64,000 nucleotides of DNA from CAXMQS01 sp964195995 (lineage in GTDB: Bacteria; Actinomycetota; Acidimicrobiia; Spongiisociales; JAOTWH01), in assembly GCA_964195995.1 (NCBI GenBank), contig CAXMQS010000049.1, positions 1 to 64,000 on the forward strand. The letters are read 5' to 3'. Positions 52,621 to 61,519 of the stretch are shown one piece after another; the first letter of the stretch is position 1, and every line of letters begins with the position of its first letter. The notes beneath the pieces were generated by a model. It saw only the letters and a program-made list of their open reading frames with translations, did not search any database and was not told the DNA's origin. The translations under genes and the position numbers were made by a program.

Positions 52621-53672
52621 CGGTCGCGCAGCGGCCCGCCGCTTCGGCCCTTGTCGACGGCCAGCATCTCCGCCATCACGCTCCAGGCGATCTCCAGCGG
52701 TCCGTCTGCACCGATGTCGAGACCGGCAGGCCCGTGGATCTTGGAGTGATCGGCTTCCGACGCCGTCGCACCTTGCTCAGCGGCGTACTTGAGCAGCTGG
52801 GCGGCACGCTCCGCCGGCCCCAGCAGTCCGAGGTAGGCAACGTCGGTCCCAAGGAGAGAGGCCAGAGCGTCTCCGTCCCGCAGGAAGTTGTGGTTCATCA
52901 GCATGGCAAACGTTCGCCCGTCGATCGCGAGCACGTCCGTCAGCTCGGCAGGTTCGGCTGTCACCAGCAGCTGCGCCTGGGGGAATCGATCGGTCGTCAG
53001 CAGGCGCGGTCTCGGATCGACGACGACGGTGCTCCACCCGAGGCTGGCTGCCACCTCGACCAGTGGCCGAGCGTCGTTGTTGGCTCCGACGACGACGAGC
53101 CGATTCGGCGGCGAGACCAACTCCACGAAGGCCCTAGTGCCGTCAAGGTCGGCAGGGCCAGTGCTGCCACTACTGATGGCGGCGTCGACTGCCGCGACCG
53201 CAGCAATGTCGAGATCGCCGAGCGAACCCGACTGTTCGCCGGAGCTGATCATCATCCTCGCCCCCAGGTCCCCCTCGAGGAGAGTGACGATGCCGATGTT
53301 GGTGTCGGCGGCGATGGCAGCAGCCATAGCTCTGGTCAGGGCGATGGCAGATTCGGCCGGCTCGAACAGCACCTCGGTGACACCGCTGCAACCAAGGCCC
53401 CAGCCCCACACCAGATCGTCGTCCTTGGTGAGGTCGTACGTCTCCAGGCGCGGAGTGCCACCGGCCATGACCTCGGCTGCGGTGGCTCGCACCTGTGAGT
53501 CGAGGCACCCCCCACTAACGGTTCCGACGCTCGAACTCTCGCTGACGAGCTGATGGGCCCCAGGAGATCGGTAGGTGCTGCCGCTGGTCGCCACGACCGT
53601 GGCCAGAGCGAAGGATTCGCGGGAACCCTCCAGGGCCCGGGCGGCGTCCAAGACATCGAGTAACTCCCGCAT
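52617..53672 (-). CDS. xdhC: XdhC/CoxI-family molybdoenzyme maturation protein
   Basis: A 351-residue protein. The N-terminal XdhC domain (ATVVATSGSTYRSPGAHQLV, VSGGCLDSQVRATA) is followed by a Rossmann domain (RLVVVGANNDARPLVEVAAS). It binds Moco and promotes sulfuration and insertion into xanthine dehydrogenase. The open frame is much longer upstream, but the leaderless promoter fixes the ATG at 53672. First gene of the xdhC-mocA-adenine deaminase operon. Confidence 0.88.
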   Translation of the reverse strand: MRELLDVLDAARALEGSRESFALATVVATSGSTYRSPGAHQLVSESSSVGTVSGGCLDSQVRATAAEVMAGGTPRLETYDLTKDDDLVWGWGLGCSGVTEVLFEPAESAIALTRAMAAAIAADTNIGIVTLLEGDLGARMMISSGEQSGSLGDLDIAAVAAVDAAISSGSTGPADLDGTRAFVELVSPPNRLVVVGANNDARPLVEVAASLGWSTVVVDPRPRLLTTDRFPQAQLLVTAEPAELTDVLAIDGRTFAMLMNHNFLRDGDALASLLGTDVAYLGLLGPAERAAQLLKYAAEQGATASEADHSKIHGPAGLDIGADGPLEIAWSVMAEMLAVDKGRSGGPLRDR

Positions 53673-53678
53673 GATGCG

Positions 53679-53684
53679 ATGGTA
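53679..53684 (-). promoter_or_regulatory. -10 element of leaderless xdhC operon
   Basis: TACCAT on the minus strand, 12 bases before the ATG at 53672; decides this start against longer open-frame options. Confidence 0.5.
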
Positions 53685-53787
53685 GAGGGGCAGTAGCTGG
53701 CTGCGGGTAAGGTCAAACGACCCTCCCCCGGCTCGGAGACAAGGGAGAAACTGGGGAGGCCCAATGAGTTTGAAAGAGGGAGATCCC

Positions 53788-54594
53788 ATGATCCGAATGT
53801 TCGCCATCTCGTGTGCCCTTGTCCTCGTAGCTGCGGCCTGCGGGGACGCTGCAACTACCGACACCACGGGTACCACGGCCGCGCCCGGAACGACGGTGGC
53901 CACAACCACACCGCCGACGACCCAGCCGCCGCCGACCACATCGCCACCTCCCACGACGGCGCCTACCACCACTACTGAGCCGGCGACGACGACCACGACC
54001 GGGCCGATCGGAGAAGCCTTCGACTTCTGGGTGCCGACGCCGGCCGAAGGACCCATCGTCGGAGTTGTCGGCGTCCAGTACGACGACACGCTCAATGTGC
54101 GCTCCGGGCCCAACATCACCCACGGCGTGATCGCCACGCTCGACCCGACGCTGATGGGCATAAGCGGCACCGGCAATGGTTGGCAGCTGCCATCTGGAAC
54201 CGTGTGGTGGGAGATCGAGGTCGGAGGAGCGGTCGGCTGGGCGAATCAGAGGTTCCTATCGCGCCTCGCCGGCGTGGATGACATCACCTCTCTGGTTGTC
54301 GCCAACCTCGGCGAGATTCCCTTGGCCGAGACCATGCTCGAACTTGGCACCACCGTTGCCAATTCAGTGGCGTCGACCGATGTCGAGTCCGGCATCGTCG
54401 TAGTCGTCGCCCCTACGGTTGGCGACCTCGGCGAGATCACCATCGACGTGCTCGGCCTGGCCGACGACAGCCAAGAGGGATGGCGCCTTCACATCTTCGG
54501 TCAGCCGACCGAGAGCGGCGAGGGCTTCTCGCTGATGGCCGTCGAAGCCACCATCCTCTGCCAGCGCGGCGTTAGCGGCGAGATCTGCGTCTGA
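53788..54594 (+). CDS. Lipoprotein with bacterial SH3-like domain
   Basis: A 268-residue lipoprotein: signal IRMFAISCALVLVAAACGD, then a Thr/Pro-rich linker and an SH3b-like segment (VQYDDTLNVRSGPNITHGVI ... WWEIEVGGAVGWANQRFLS). These domains often bind cell wall. Two starts have ribosome binding sites, 53764 and 53788; the second gives the better signal peptide. Confidence 0.75.
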   Translation: MIRMFAISCALVLVAAACGDAATTDTTGTTAAPGTTVATTTPPTTQPPPTTSPPPTTAPTTTTEPATTTTTGPIGEAFDFWVPTPAEGPIVGVVGVQYDDTLNVRSGPNITHGVIATLDPTLMGISGTGNGWQLPSGTVWWEIEVGGAVGWANQRFLSRLAGVDDITSLVVANLGEIPLAETMLELGTTVANSVASTDVESGIVVVVAPTVGDLGEITIDVLGLADDSQEGWRLHIFGQPTESGEGFSLMAVEATILCQRGVSGEICV

Positions 54595-54661
54595 CGCCCA
54601 GCCACCAGCTGGAATCCGTTCTCCCCCAACGCTCGCTCGGCTCACTGGAATGAGATAACCC

Positions 54662-56875
54662 CTACAGCCCGACGATGTCCTCGGGACGCACCGGCACTCG
54701 AGTAAGCGGCTTGCCGGTGGCGTTGCGAATGGCGGCGACGACGGCTGGGGTGGAGCTGATGGTTGGCGATTCGGCAATCCCCTTGGCGCCGAATGGCCCA
54801 AAGCCGCCTTCCTCTTCGAGAAGCACCATGTCGACGGTGGGGGCATCGAGGAACGTCGGCAGCAGGTAGTCGGTGAAGTTGGCGTTGAGCATCTTGCCGT
54901 CACGCAGCACGATCTCTTCCATGATGGCCAGGCCGACGCCCTGCATGGTCCCGCCCTCCATCTGACCGACGACAGACGTCGGGTTCAACACCTTGCCGAC
55001 ATCCTGCACGGTGTCGACGCTGATCACTCGCACCAGACCGAGCTCTTCGTCGACGTCGACGACGGCGCGGTGGCCGGCGATGCCGAAATCGACGTGGACG
55101 TCGCCGTGGAAGTTCTCATCGGGCGGGCTGGTTGGGGGATGCCGGTAGGTGGCCAGGAACTCCACCGGCCCGTCGGCGCAGACCTGATCCAGGGTCGCCA
55201 CCACCTCGCCGTCTTTGTGTACGCCGTCGTCGAAGAGGTCGTCGCCATCCCACTGCTCCAGGACCTTGTCGCGCAGGCCGACGCAGGCTGCGTACACCGC
55301 TCCCCCGGTCATCGGGGTCTGACGACTGGCCGAGGTTGAGCCGGCCGAGCCGATGAGTGACGTGTCGTCGAAGACCCAGGCGACATGGCTGAGCCCGAGC
55401 ACGGTACGGCCGACCTGCTGCATCGCGTTGATCATGCCCTGGCCGCATTCCACCGAGGCGGCGTGGATCTCGGCACCGGCCGGGTTGAGGATCATGCGGA
55501 CCTCGGTCGAATCGTCGAAACCCTCCGAGAACATGAGGTTCTTTAGCCCCAGTGCGTAGCCGACGCCCCGCTTCACTGAGGAGCGCTCCGTAGTCAGCCC
55601 GGTGCCGCCCGGGAGGTGGCGGGGGTCGTCGCTGTCCAGGGCGGGCGGAAGCGGCATCGCCAACAACTCCTCGATCACCTTGTCCGTCGGCAGTGGGCGA
55701 TCGAACCGCTGGCCCGATGTCGGCATGTGATCGCCCTGGACCAGCATGTTCCTTCGTCGCAGGTCCATTGGGTCCATCTCGAGGGCAGCGGCCAGCTTGT
55801 CCATCTGAGCCTCAGACCCAAAACAGGACTGGACCGCCCCGAAGCCTCGCATGGCGCCACACGGCGGGTTGTTGGTCCTCGTCCCGAAGCCGTGGATGGC
55901 AACCGACGGCACCTTGTAGGGACCCACTGCGAAGTAGGTGGCGTTGGCGAGGACCGGCCCGGTGGTCGAGGCGTAGGCGCCGCCATCGAGGATGAGCTTG
56001 GCCTCGACGCGCACCAGGTTGCCCTCGGCATCGGCCTCGTGGCGATACCACATCCGTGATGGGTGCCTATGGACATGGCCCACGAAGCTCTCGCCACGGT
56101 CGTAGTGGAACTTGACGGGACGACCGGTCCGCAGTGCCAACAAGCAGGCGTGGATCTGCAGGCTGATGTCCTCCCGGGATCCGAATGCGCCGCCCAGCCC
56201 GCCGGGGTGGACACGCAGCTGGTCCGGCTCGAGGCCGAGACACGGCAACATCTGTTCGTGATCGGCATGGACCCACTGGGTGGGCGCATAGAGATCCACA
56301 CCACCCTCGCCGTCGGGGATCGCCAGCCCGGCCTCCGTACCCAGCGGGGCCTGGTCCTGCATGGCGGTCTCGTAGTAACCCTCGACCACTACCTCCCCTC
56401 GCAGCTCCTGATCGCCGGAGCGCAGATCCATCTCGCGAAAGACCTCACCGGCTGCGACGGCCTCCTCGGAATCGATCAGCGGCTCCAACTCCTCGAACTC
56501 AACATCGATGGCAGCCACCGCCCGCCGTGCCGTCTCGGGGTCATCGGCGGCGACGATGGCAGCGGGTTCGCCCCAGTAGTTCGTGATCTCGTGGGCCAGC
56601 ACCGGTTGATCGGCGTCAACGAGTCCGAAGGTCTTATCGCCGGGCACGTCGTCGTGTGTGAGTACTGCATGGACGCCCGGCATCGCTAATGCTGGGGCGA
56701 TGTCGAGGCGAACGATCCGCGCCTTGGCGTAGGGACTGCGCAGGGTTGCCCCATGGAGCATCCCTTCTGCGTACAGGTCGTTGAGGAAGGCGAAGTCACC
56801 CTGAAGCTTGGCAACCCCGTCGGGACGGATGGTGCTCTCGCCGATGCCGCCCTTGACTCTTTGGTCGGTGGTCAT
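54662..56875 (-). CDS. Xanthine dehydrogenase molybdopterin-binding subunit
   Basis: A 737-residue large subunit of the xanthine oxidase family. Motifs: GGLGGAFGSREDIS, NPPCGAMRGFGAVQ, VECGQGMINAMQQ and the active-site Glu in FGAKGIAESPTISST. It binds Moco cytosine dinucleotide and oxidises purines (hypoxanthine, xanthine); substrate is inferred from the neighbouring purine genes. ATGA overlap with the FeS subunit. Confidence 0.88.
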   Translation of the reverse strand: MTTDQRVKGGIGESTIRPDGVAKLQGDFAFLNDLYAEGMLHGATLRSPYAKARIVRLDIAPALAMPGVHAVLTHDDVPGDKTFGLVDADQPVLAHEITNYWGEPAAIVAADDPETARRAVAAIDVEFEELEPLIDSEEAVAAGEVFREMDLRSGDQELRGEVVVEGYYETAMQDQAPLGTEAGLAIPDGEGGVDLYAPTQWVHADHEQMLPCLGLEPDQLRVHPGGLGGAFGSREDISLQIHACLLALRTGRPVKFHYDRGESFVGHVHRHPSRMWYRHEADAEGNLVRVEAKLILDGGAYASTTGPVLANATYFAVGPYKVPSVAIHGFGTRTNNPPCGAMRGFGAVQSCFGSEAQMDKLAAALEMDPMDLRRRNMLVQGDHMPTSGQRFDRPLPTDKVIEELLAMPLPPALDSDDPRHLPGGTGLTTERSSVKRGVGYALGLKNLMFSEGFDDSTEVRMILNPAGAEIHAASVECGQGMINAMQQVGRTVLGLSHVAWVFDDTSLIGSAGSTSASRQTPMTGGAVYAACVGLRDKVLEQWDGDDLFDDGVHKDGEVVATLDQVCADGPVEFLATYRHPPTSPPDENFHGDVHVDFGIAGHRAVVDVDEELGLVRVISVDTVQDVGKVLNPTSVVGQMEGGTMQGVGLAIMEEIVLRDGKMLNANFTDYLLPTFLDAPTVDMVLLEEEGGFGPFGAKGIAESPTISSTPAVVAAIRNATGKPLTRVPVRPEDIVGL

Positions 56876-57336
56876 GCGTTCTCCTCAGCCAGTGCTTCGA
56901 GGCCACGCAGAATGGCGCCGTATCCGGTGCAGCGGCAGATGTTGCCCGACAGCTCCTCGCGGATCTCATCCGATGACGGGCTCGGGTTCTCTTCGAAGAG
57001 ATGGGCGGCCGCCACCACGAACCCCGGTGTGCAGAATCCGCACTGCACGCCACCGGCTTCAAGCATGGCCTCTTGCACCGGATGCAGCGAGCTCTCGTCG
57101 GACAACCCCTCGACCGTTGTCACCACAGAGCCCTCGGCATCGGCCGCCATCACCAGGCAGGAGCAGACGGCCTCGCCGTCGAGGATGACGGTGCACGACC
57201 CGCACTCCCCTTGCTCACAGGCCGGCTTGGAGCCCGGCAACGCCAGATACTCACGCAACACCGTAAGAAGGCTCTCCGACCCGGTGACGGAGGCGTGCCG
57301 GTCCTCGCCGTTGATCTTGAGCGACAGGTCCGTCAC
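56872..57336 (-). CDS. Xanthine dehydrogenase [2Fe-2S] subunit
   Basis: A 154-residue subunit with an N-terminal plant-type cluster (CEQGECGSCTVILDGEAVC) and a C-terminal cluster (CGFCTPG, NICRCTGY). It transfers electrons from Moco to FAD. The open frame extends upstream; the GTG at 57336 gives GTGA with the FAD subunit stop. Confidence 0.9.
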   Translation of the reverse strand: MTDLSLKINGEDRHASVTGSESLLTVLREYLALPGSKPACEQGECGSCTVILDGEAVCSCLVMAADAEGSVVTTVEGLSDESSLHPVQEAMLEAGGVQCGFCTPGFVVAAAHLFEENPSPSSDEIREELSGNICRCTGYGAILRGLEALAEENA

Positions 57337-58130
57337 AGGCACCTCTCCAGGAGACGACGAGCCAGAACCCCCGAGGCGTGGCGGCGGTAGGCCTCGGTAG
57401 AGCGGTGGTCGGTTATCGGCATGACCTCTTCCGACACCAGCCGCGCGAACTCGGCGCGGGCGGCTTCTGAAGGATGCGCCTCGGCGGAGATCATGGCCTC
57501 GGCCCTGCGGGGTCGCAACGGCGTCGGCGCTACCGAACCGAGGGCGATGGTCGTCGTGCCGTCCTCGGCGCGGAAGAGGCACGCCGACACGGTGGAGATG
57601 ACCATGGCATTGCGAACGCCGATCTTGGCGAAGGCCTGTCTGTCGGGGACGTCCTCGGGAAGGATGGCAGCGGTGATGATCTCGTTGGGTTGGCAGGCAT
57701 TCTTCTTGACTCCTGTGATGAACTCGTCCCACCGCATGGTTCGGGTCCCTGCGACCGACGCCAGTTCGATCTCCGCGTCGAGGGCGGCCAGGAATGGCAA
57801 GGCATCGCCGGCCGGGCTGGCGGTCCCGAGGTTGCCGCCGATGGTTCCGGCGTTACGGATCTGCGGAGAACCGACGGTGCGGCTCAACTCGGCGAGGGCC
57901 TTGTGAGGGCCCTGTTCCAGCCGGCGGTACGTCGCCCCGGAGCCGATGCGCTTGGCATCGAAGTCACGAAGTTCGCCTACGCGGCGAAGGGCGATCACGC
58001 TATCCGGTCGATATCCGCCGAGGTTGACATCAACCATGAGGTCGGTGCCACCTGCGAGCAGCTTGGCCGCGGGGTCCGCCTCGAGGGCTTGCAGCGCCTC
58101 GCCGAGGTCCTGGGGAAGGGTGGCTTGCAC
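57333..58130 (-). CDS. Xanthine dehydrogenase FAD-binding subunit
   Basis: A 265-residue CoxM/XdhB-type subunit with the FAD motifs LLAGGTDLMVDVNLGG and RNAGTIGGNLGTASPAGDAL. First gene of the FAD-FeS-Mo operon, GTG start. Divergent from the GNAT gene across the repeat region. Confidence 0.9.
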   Translation of the reverse strand: MQATLPQDLGEALQALEADPAAKLLAGGTDLMVDVNLGGYRPDSVIALRRVGELRDFDAKRIGSGATYRRLEQGPHKALAELSRTVGSPQIRNAGTIGGNLGTASPAGDALPFLAALDAEIELASVAGTRTMRWDEFITGVKKNACQPNEIITAAILPEDVPDRQAFAKIGVRNAMVISTVSACLFRAEDGTTTIALGSVAPTPLRPRRAEAMISAEAHPSEAARAEFARLVSEEVMPITDHRSTEAYRRHASGVLARRLLERCL

Positions 58131-58141
58131 GAGATGAGGCT

Positions 58142-58169
58142 AGCTCCTCCCCCTCTAGGGGGAGGAGCT
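58142..58169. repeat. GC-rich perfect hairpin
   Basis: AGCTCCTCCCCC / GGGGGAGGAGCT around a TCTA loop, 12-bp stem, just upstream of the XDH operon start. It is an outlying member of the hairpin family in the tandem repeat below. Confidence 0.6.
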
Positions 58170-58171
58170 GC

Positions 58172-58310
58172 AATATCGGGGGGGTCGCGTTTCCTCCGCC
58201 TAGGGGGAGGTGGCCCGAAGGGCCGGAGGGGGCTTCCTGTTTCCAGGCCTCGCGCAGAAGCCCCCCTCCCCGCCTGCGGCGGGACTCCCCCCTATGGGGG
58301 GAGAAACAGC
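58172..58310. repeat. 139-bp tandem repeat, copy 1
   Basis: Begins AATATCGG and ends GAGAAACAGC, with internal palindromes around CCTAGGGGG, GGAGGGGGCTTC ... GAAGCC, CGCCTGCGGCG and CTCCCCCCTATGGGGGGAG. Copy 2 follows directly and differs at scattered bases. Together they fill most of the 58131-58470 gap, which holds no gene. Confidence 0.8.
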
Positions 58311-58450
58311 AATGTCGGCGGGGTCGCGTTTCCTCCCCCCTAGGGGGAGGTGGCCCGAAGGGCTGGAGGGGGCTTCCTGTTTCCAGGCCTCGCGCAGAAG
58401 CCTCCCTTTCCGCCTGCGGCGTTTCTCCCCCCTTATGGGGGGAGAAACGC
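58311..58450. repeat. 139-bp tandem repeat, copy 2
   Basis: Begins AATGTCGG and ends GAGAAACGC. Its end forms a perfect 14-bp hairpin, GCGTTTCTCCCCCC / GGGGGGAGAAACGC with a TTAT loop (58419-58450). The last base lies 20 bases before the GNAT start. Confidence 0.8.
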
Positions 58451-58458
58451 GGAGCAAC

Positions 58459-58464
58459 TACCTT
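58459..58464 (+). promoter_or_regulatory. -10 element of leaderless GNAT gene
   Basis: TACCTT is 12 bases before the ATG at 58471 and directly follows the hairpin of repeat copy 2, so the repeat occupies the -35 position. Confidence 0.45.
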
Positions 58465-58470
58465 GACGCG

Positions 58471-58995
58471 ATGATGATTCGCTCAGAGACCCCGGCCGAC
58501 ATCGATGCGATTCGGATCATGACCGATGCAGCCTTCGGTGGGACCACCGAGTCGATGCTCGTTGGCTTGATCCGGGACTCCGAGAGCTTCGTGCCCGGGC
58601 TATCTCTCGTAGCCGTCGAGAATGACGAGGTGCTGGGCCATGTGCTCTTCAGCCATGTGACGCTCGATGGGGAGAACCCTCGCCTGGTCCTGTCGCTGGC
58701 GCCCCTGTCAGTCCATCCCGACCACCAGAACAAGGGGGTCGGCTCAGCGCTGATGGCGGCCGGCATCGAGGCTGTCCGGGCTGCCGGCGAGGACATCATC
58801 GTTCTGGAGGGACACCCCGGCTACTACCCGCGCTTTGGCTTCGAACGCGGAATCGACGTTGGCATCGACAAGCCCGACCCGCGGGTTCCCGACGATGCCT
58901 TCATGGTCTTCTTTGCCGACGAGGCAGCTCGGGGTACGACTGGAAAGATCGTCTACCCCCCGGCGTTCCACGACGCCGGTGCCATCGGGCCCTAG
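58471..58995 (+). CDS. GNAT-family N-acetyltransferase
   Basis: A 174-residue acetyltransferase: IRSETPADIDAIRIMTDAAF, the acetyl-CoA-binding LAPLSVHPDHQNKGVGSALM and EGHPGYYPRFGFERG. The last resembles YhbS-type N-acetyltransferases. Substrate unknown. The open frame upstream runs through the repeat and is not protein-like; the ATG at 58471 is followed by a second in-frame ATG. Confidence 0.88.
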   Translation: MMIRSETPADIDAIRIMTDAAFGGTTESMLVGLIRDSESFVPGLSLVAVENDEVLGHVLFSHVTLDGENPRLVLSLAPLSVHPDHQNKGVGSALMAAGIEAVRAAGEDIIVLEGHPGYYPRFGFERGIDVGIDKPDPRVPDDAFMVFFADEAARGTTGKIVYPPAFHDAGAIGP

Positions 58996-60362
58996 ACGGC
59001 CTCCATCAGCCGCCGAGTCGCCGCCCGATGCTGGGCAGCCACCTCCAACTCGTCGGCGCCGACGAGTTGACCATCCCTGACGACGGCCGCGCCGTGGACG
59101 AAGGTATTGGCGACGCGCCCAGGGTGGAACAGCACCGCTGCCGCCACCGGGTCCCACTCCGAGCCGGCGTACTCGAACTGGTTGAGATCGATGGTCACGA
59201 AGTCGGCGGCCATGCCGGGCTCGAGCGAACCAACGTCGTCGCGGCCCAGGACCGCAGCCCCGCCGATGGTCCCCAGCTCCAGCACCTGGCGTGCGGTGAG
59301 CTGAGCACCCTCGCCAATGCCGGGGGCGACGCCGAGACGATTGAGCATCAGGGCCTGACGGGCCTCGGCCAGCATGTGGCTGGAATCGTTGGAAGCCGAC
59401 CCGTCGACACCCAGTCCGGTGGGCACGCCCGCCGCCAGGTATCCGGCGATGGGCGCGATGCCTGAGGCGATGCGCATGTTGGAGGTCGGGCAATGGGCGA
59501 CGCCGGTGCCGGCTGCTCCCATGCGCTTGACCTCGTCCGGATTGATGTGAACGCCGTGGGCGAACCACACGTCGTCTCCCATCCACCCGACGTCCTCAGC
59601 TAGCTCGACAGGACGCATGCCGTAGTTGGCGAGGCAGAACTCGTCCTCGTCGAATGTCTCCGCAAGGTGGGTGTGCAGGTGAACGCCTTTGGCGCGCGCC
59701 AACTCGGCGGCGGACCGCATCTCTTGCTTCGTCACTGAGAACGGCGAACACGGCGCCACCACCACCCTCACCATGGCGCCTGGGGAAGCGTCGTGGTGAG
59801 AGTCGATGGTGCGGGTGGTGTCGGCGAGGATCTCGGCCTCCGTCTGCACGACGGAGTCCGGCGGCAACCCGCCGTCCTTCTCGGACAGGCTCATCGAGCC
59901 CCTCGAGGCGTGGAAGCGCAGGCCGATGTCGGTGGCGGCTCTCACCTGGTCATCGACTGACGATCCGTTGGGCCATAGGTACTGGTGGTCGAAGGCCGTT
60001 GTGCAGCCAGACAGGGCGAGCTCGGCCAGGGCGGTGCGGGTCGCAGTGAAGACGTCTTCAGGGGTGAGGTTGGCCCAAATTGGGTACAGCGTCCGCAGCC
60101 AATCGAAGAGACCAGCGTTCTGGGCGCCGGGCACTCCCCTGGTGAGCGTCTGGTACATGTGGTGATGCGTGTTGACGAGACCGGGCAACACGAGGTGCCC
60201 ACCCACATCGACAACGGTGTCCGCTGTCTGTGGAAGGTCTGCGGAAGAACCGACCTGGGTAATCCAGCCGTTCTCGGCCAGCAACCCGCCGTCGGCGATC
60301 TCGCGACGGTCGCCGTCCATCGTCACCAGCACGGCAGCGCCCTTGACGAGCAGGGTGGTCAT
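58992..60362 (-). CDS. 8-oxoguanine/guanine deaminase-like amidohydrolase
   Basis: A 456-residue amidohydrolase: VLPGLVNTHHHMYQTLTRGV, then LFDWLRTLYPIWANLTPEDV, VHLHTHLAETFDEDEFC, WFAHGVHINPD and GLGVDGSASND. The HHMYQTLTR and LFDWL patterns match 8-oxoguanine deaminases, which yield urate; related AtzB/TrzA hydrolases are the alternative. It lies last in the serA-serC-DUF1015 operon with an ATGA overlap. The ATG at 60362 begins the domain. Confidence 0.82.
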   Translation of the reverse strand: MTTLLVKGAAVLVTMDGDRREIADGGLLAENGWITQVGSSADLPQTADTVVDVGGHLVLPGLVNTHHHMYQTLTRGVPGAQNAGLFDWLRTLYPIWANLTPEDVFTATRTALAELALSGCTTAFDHQYLWPNGSSVDDQVRAATDIGLRFHASRGSMSLSEKDGGLPPDSVVQTEAEILADTTRTIDSHHDASPGAMVRVVVAPCSPFSVTKQEMRSAAELARAKGVHLHTHLAETFDEDEFCLANYGMRPVELAEDVGWMGDDVWFAHGVHINPDEVKRMGAAGTGVAHCPTSNMRIASGIAPIAGYLAAGVPTGLGVDGSASNDSSHMLAEARQALMLNRLGVAPGIGEGAQLTARQVLELGTIGGAAVLGRDDVGSLEPGMAADFVTIDLNQFEYAGSEWDPVAAAVLFHPGRVANTFVHGAAVVRDGQLVGADELEVAAQHRAATRRLMEAV

Positions 60363-61519
60363 GTCATCTCTTCCATTATCTGCACTACGAGCCCGCTCGG
60401 TAGCTTCGGAGCGAACCAAGTGGACTTCGGCGGCATCGTCAGGCCGGCGTCGGCAACGGCCATCACATCGGTGACGGAGGCAGGGAATGGCAGGAACCAG
60501 GCCTCACACGGAACATGGTGTCCACCGGTGAGCGTGTCGGGTGCGAAGTGCAGGCGGGGATCCTCCCTGGGTTCGGTGACGCCGAACACCGGACCCAGGA
60601 TGAGATCCTGGAGCAGGTTGACGTCGAGGGACCCGTAAAGGTCATCGGGGATCCGGCCGTGATCTACCCGGAGTCGAAAGGCCTTCCCTGCCACCTTCAC
60701 CCCGAACTCGGCCCGGCCGGTTGGCCGGGCCTCGACATCGCTGACTTCCACCAGCTCGTGCTCGGCTCCGATGCGCTCCAGCGCCGCGCCCAGGTTGGCT
60801 TCAGGGTCGACGATGCAACGGGCGAACGCCCGCAGGCGCAACTCAGTCGACGAGAACAGGGCCCCAGGTATGTGAAGATCGGGGATGCCCTCGCGTCTTG
60901 CCACGAGAGCTGCTGCCGCGAAGCGATGATGTCCGTCTGTGATGTAGAGCGCATCGTTGAAGAGGGCACACAGCTTCCACGCCTCGTCGCCCTCGACCGG
61001 CCACAGCGAATGGGCCCAGCCGTCGGCAGCAACGAAGCTGACTGCCGGCTCCCTCCTGGTGTAGGCCTCGATGACGCCGTCCACCTTGGGGTCCGGCCGA
61101 TGGGCGAGAGCCACCGGGTTGCCGATCATGCGCATGTTCTGCATGTACGACGCCATCTTCTCCTCGGTTCGGCTGATCGTCTTCTCATGGCGCTTGATAA
61201 GCCCCGATTCGTAGGCAGGGATAGACACGTCCACAACGATCCCGGTGGCCACGAAGTCCTCCTTGGCCAGGCGATACACGAAGACGGCGGGACCAACCGC
61301 GTGCAGCACACCGGTATCGACACAAGTGCGCAGCCACTCGTTCGCCTCTTCCTTGGACGTCCCGGCGCCGCGCCCGATGACGTGGCGAAAGCTCAGCGGG
61401 TCCAGTCGAGCCGCTTCTCGCTGATCGGGCGACAGCAGGGCGATCGGAGGGCCGACGACTCGATGGGCGTACGAGGACTCAGGAACGAAGCCGGTGAAGG
61501 GCTGCAGCAGCGGCGTCAC
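60359..61519 (-). CDS. DUF1015 family protein
   Basis: A 386-residue cytoplasmic protein: LLQPFTGFVPESSYAHRVV, then TEEKMASYMQNM, ITDGHHRFAAAALVARREG (the family's DGHHR motif) and DVNLLQDLILGPVFGV. DUF1015 genes commonly lie beside serA/serC in bacteria, suggesting a role in serine metabolism. GTG start. Confidence 0.88.
   Translation of the reverse strand: MTPLLQPFTGFVPESSYAHRVVGPPIALLSPDQREAARLDPLSFRHVIGRGAGTSKEEANEWLRTCVDTGVLHAVGPAVFVYRLAKEDFVATGIVVDVSIPAYESGLIKRHEKTISRTEEKMASYMQNMRMIGNPVALAHRPDPKVDGVIEAYTRREPAVSFVAADGWAHSLWPVEGDEAWKLCALFNDALYITDGHHRFAAAALVARREGIPDLHIPGALFSSTELRLRAFARCIVDPEANLGAALERIGAEHELVEVSDVEARPTGRAEFGVKVAGKAFRLRVDHGRIPDDLYGSLDVNLLQDLILGPVFGVTEPREDPRLHFAPDTLTGGHHVPCEAWFLPFPASVTDVMAVADAGLTMPPKSTWFAPKLPSGLVVQIMEEMT

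Noticed and set aside
58142..58450. Possible CRISPR array
   Set aside because: Two units of 139 bp in direct tandem with no spacers and no cas genes; they are hairpin-rich repeats.
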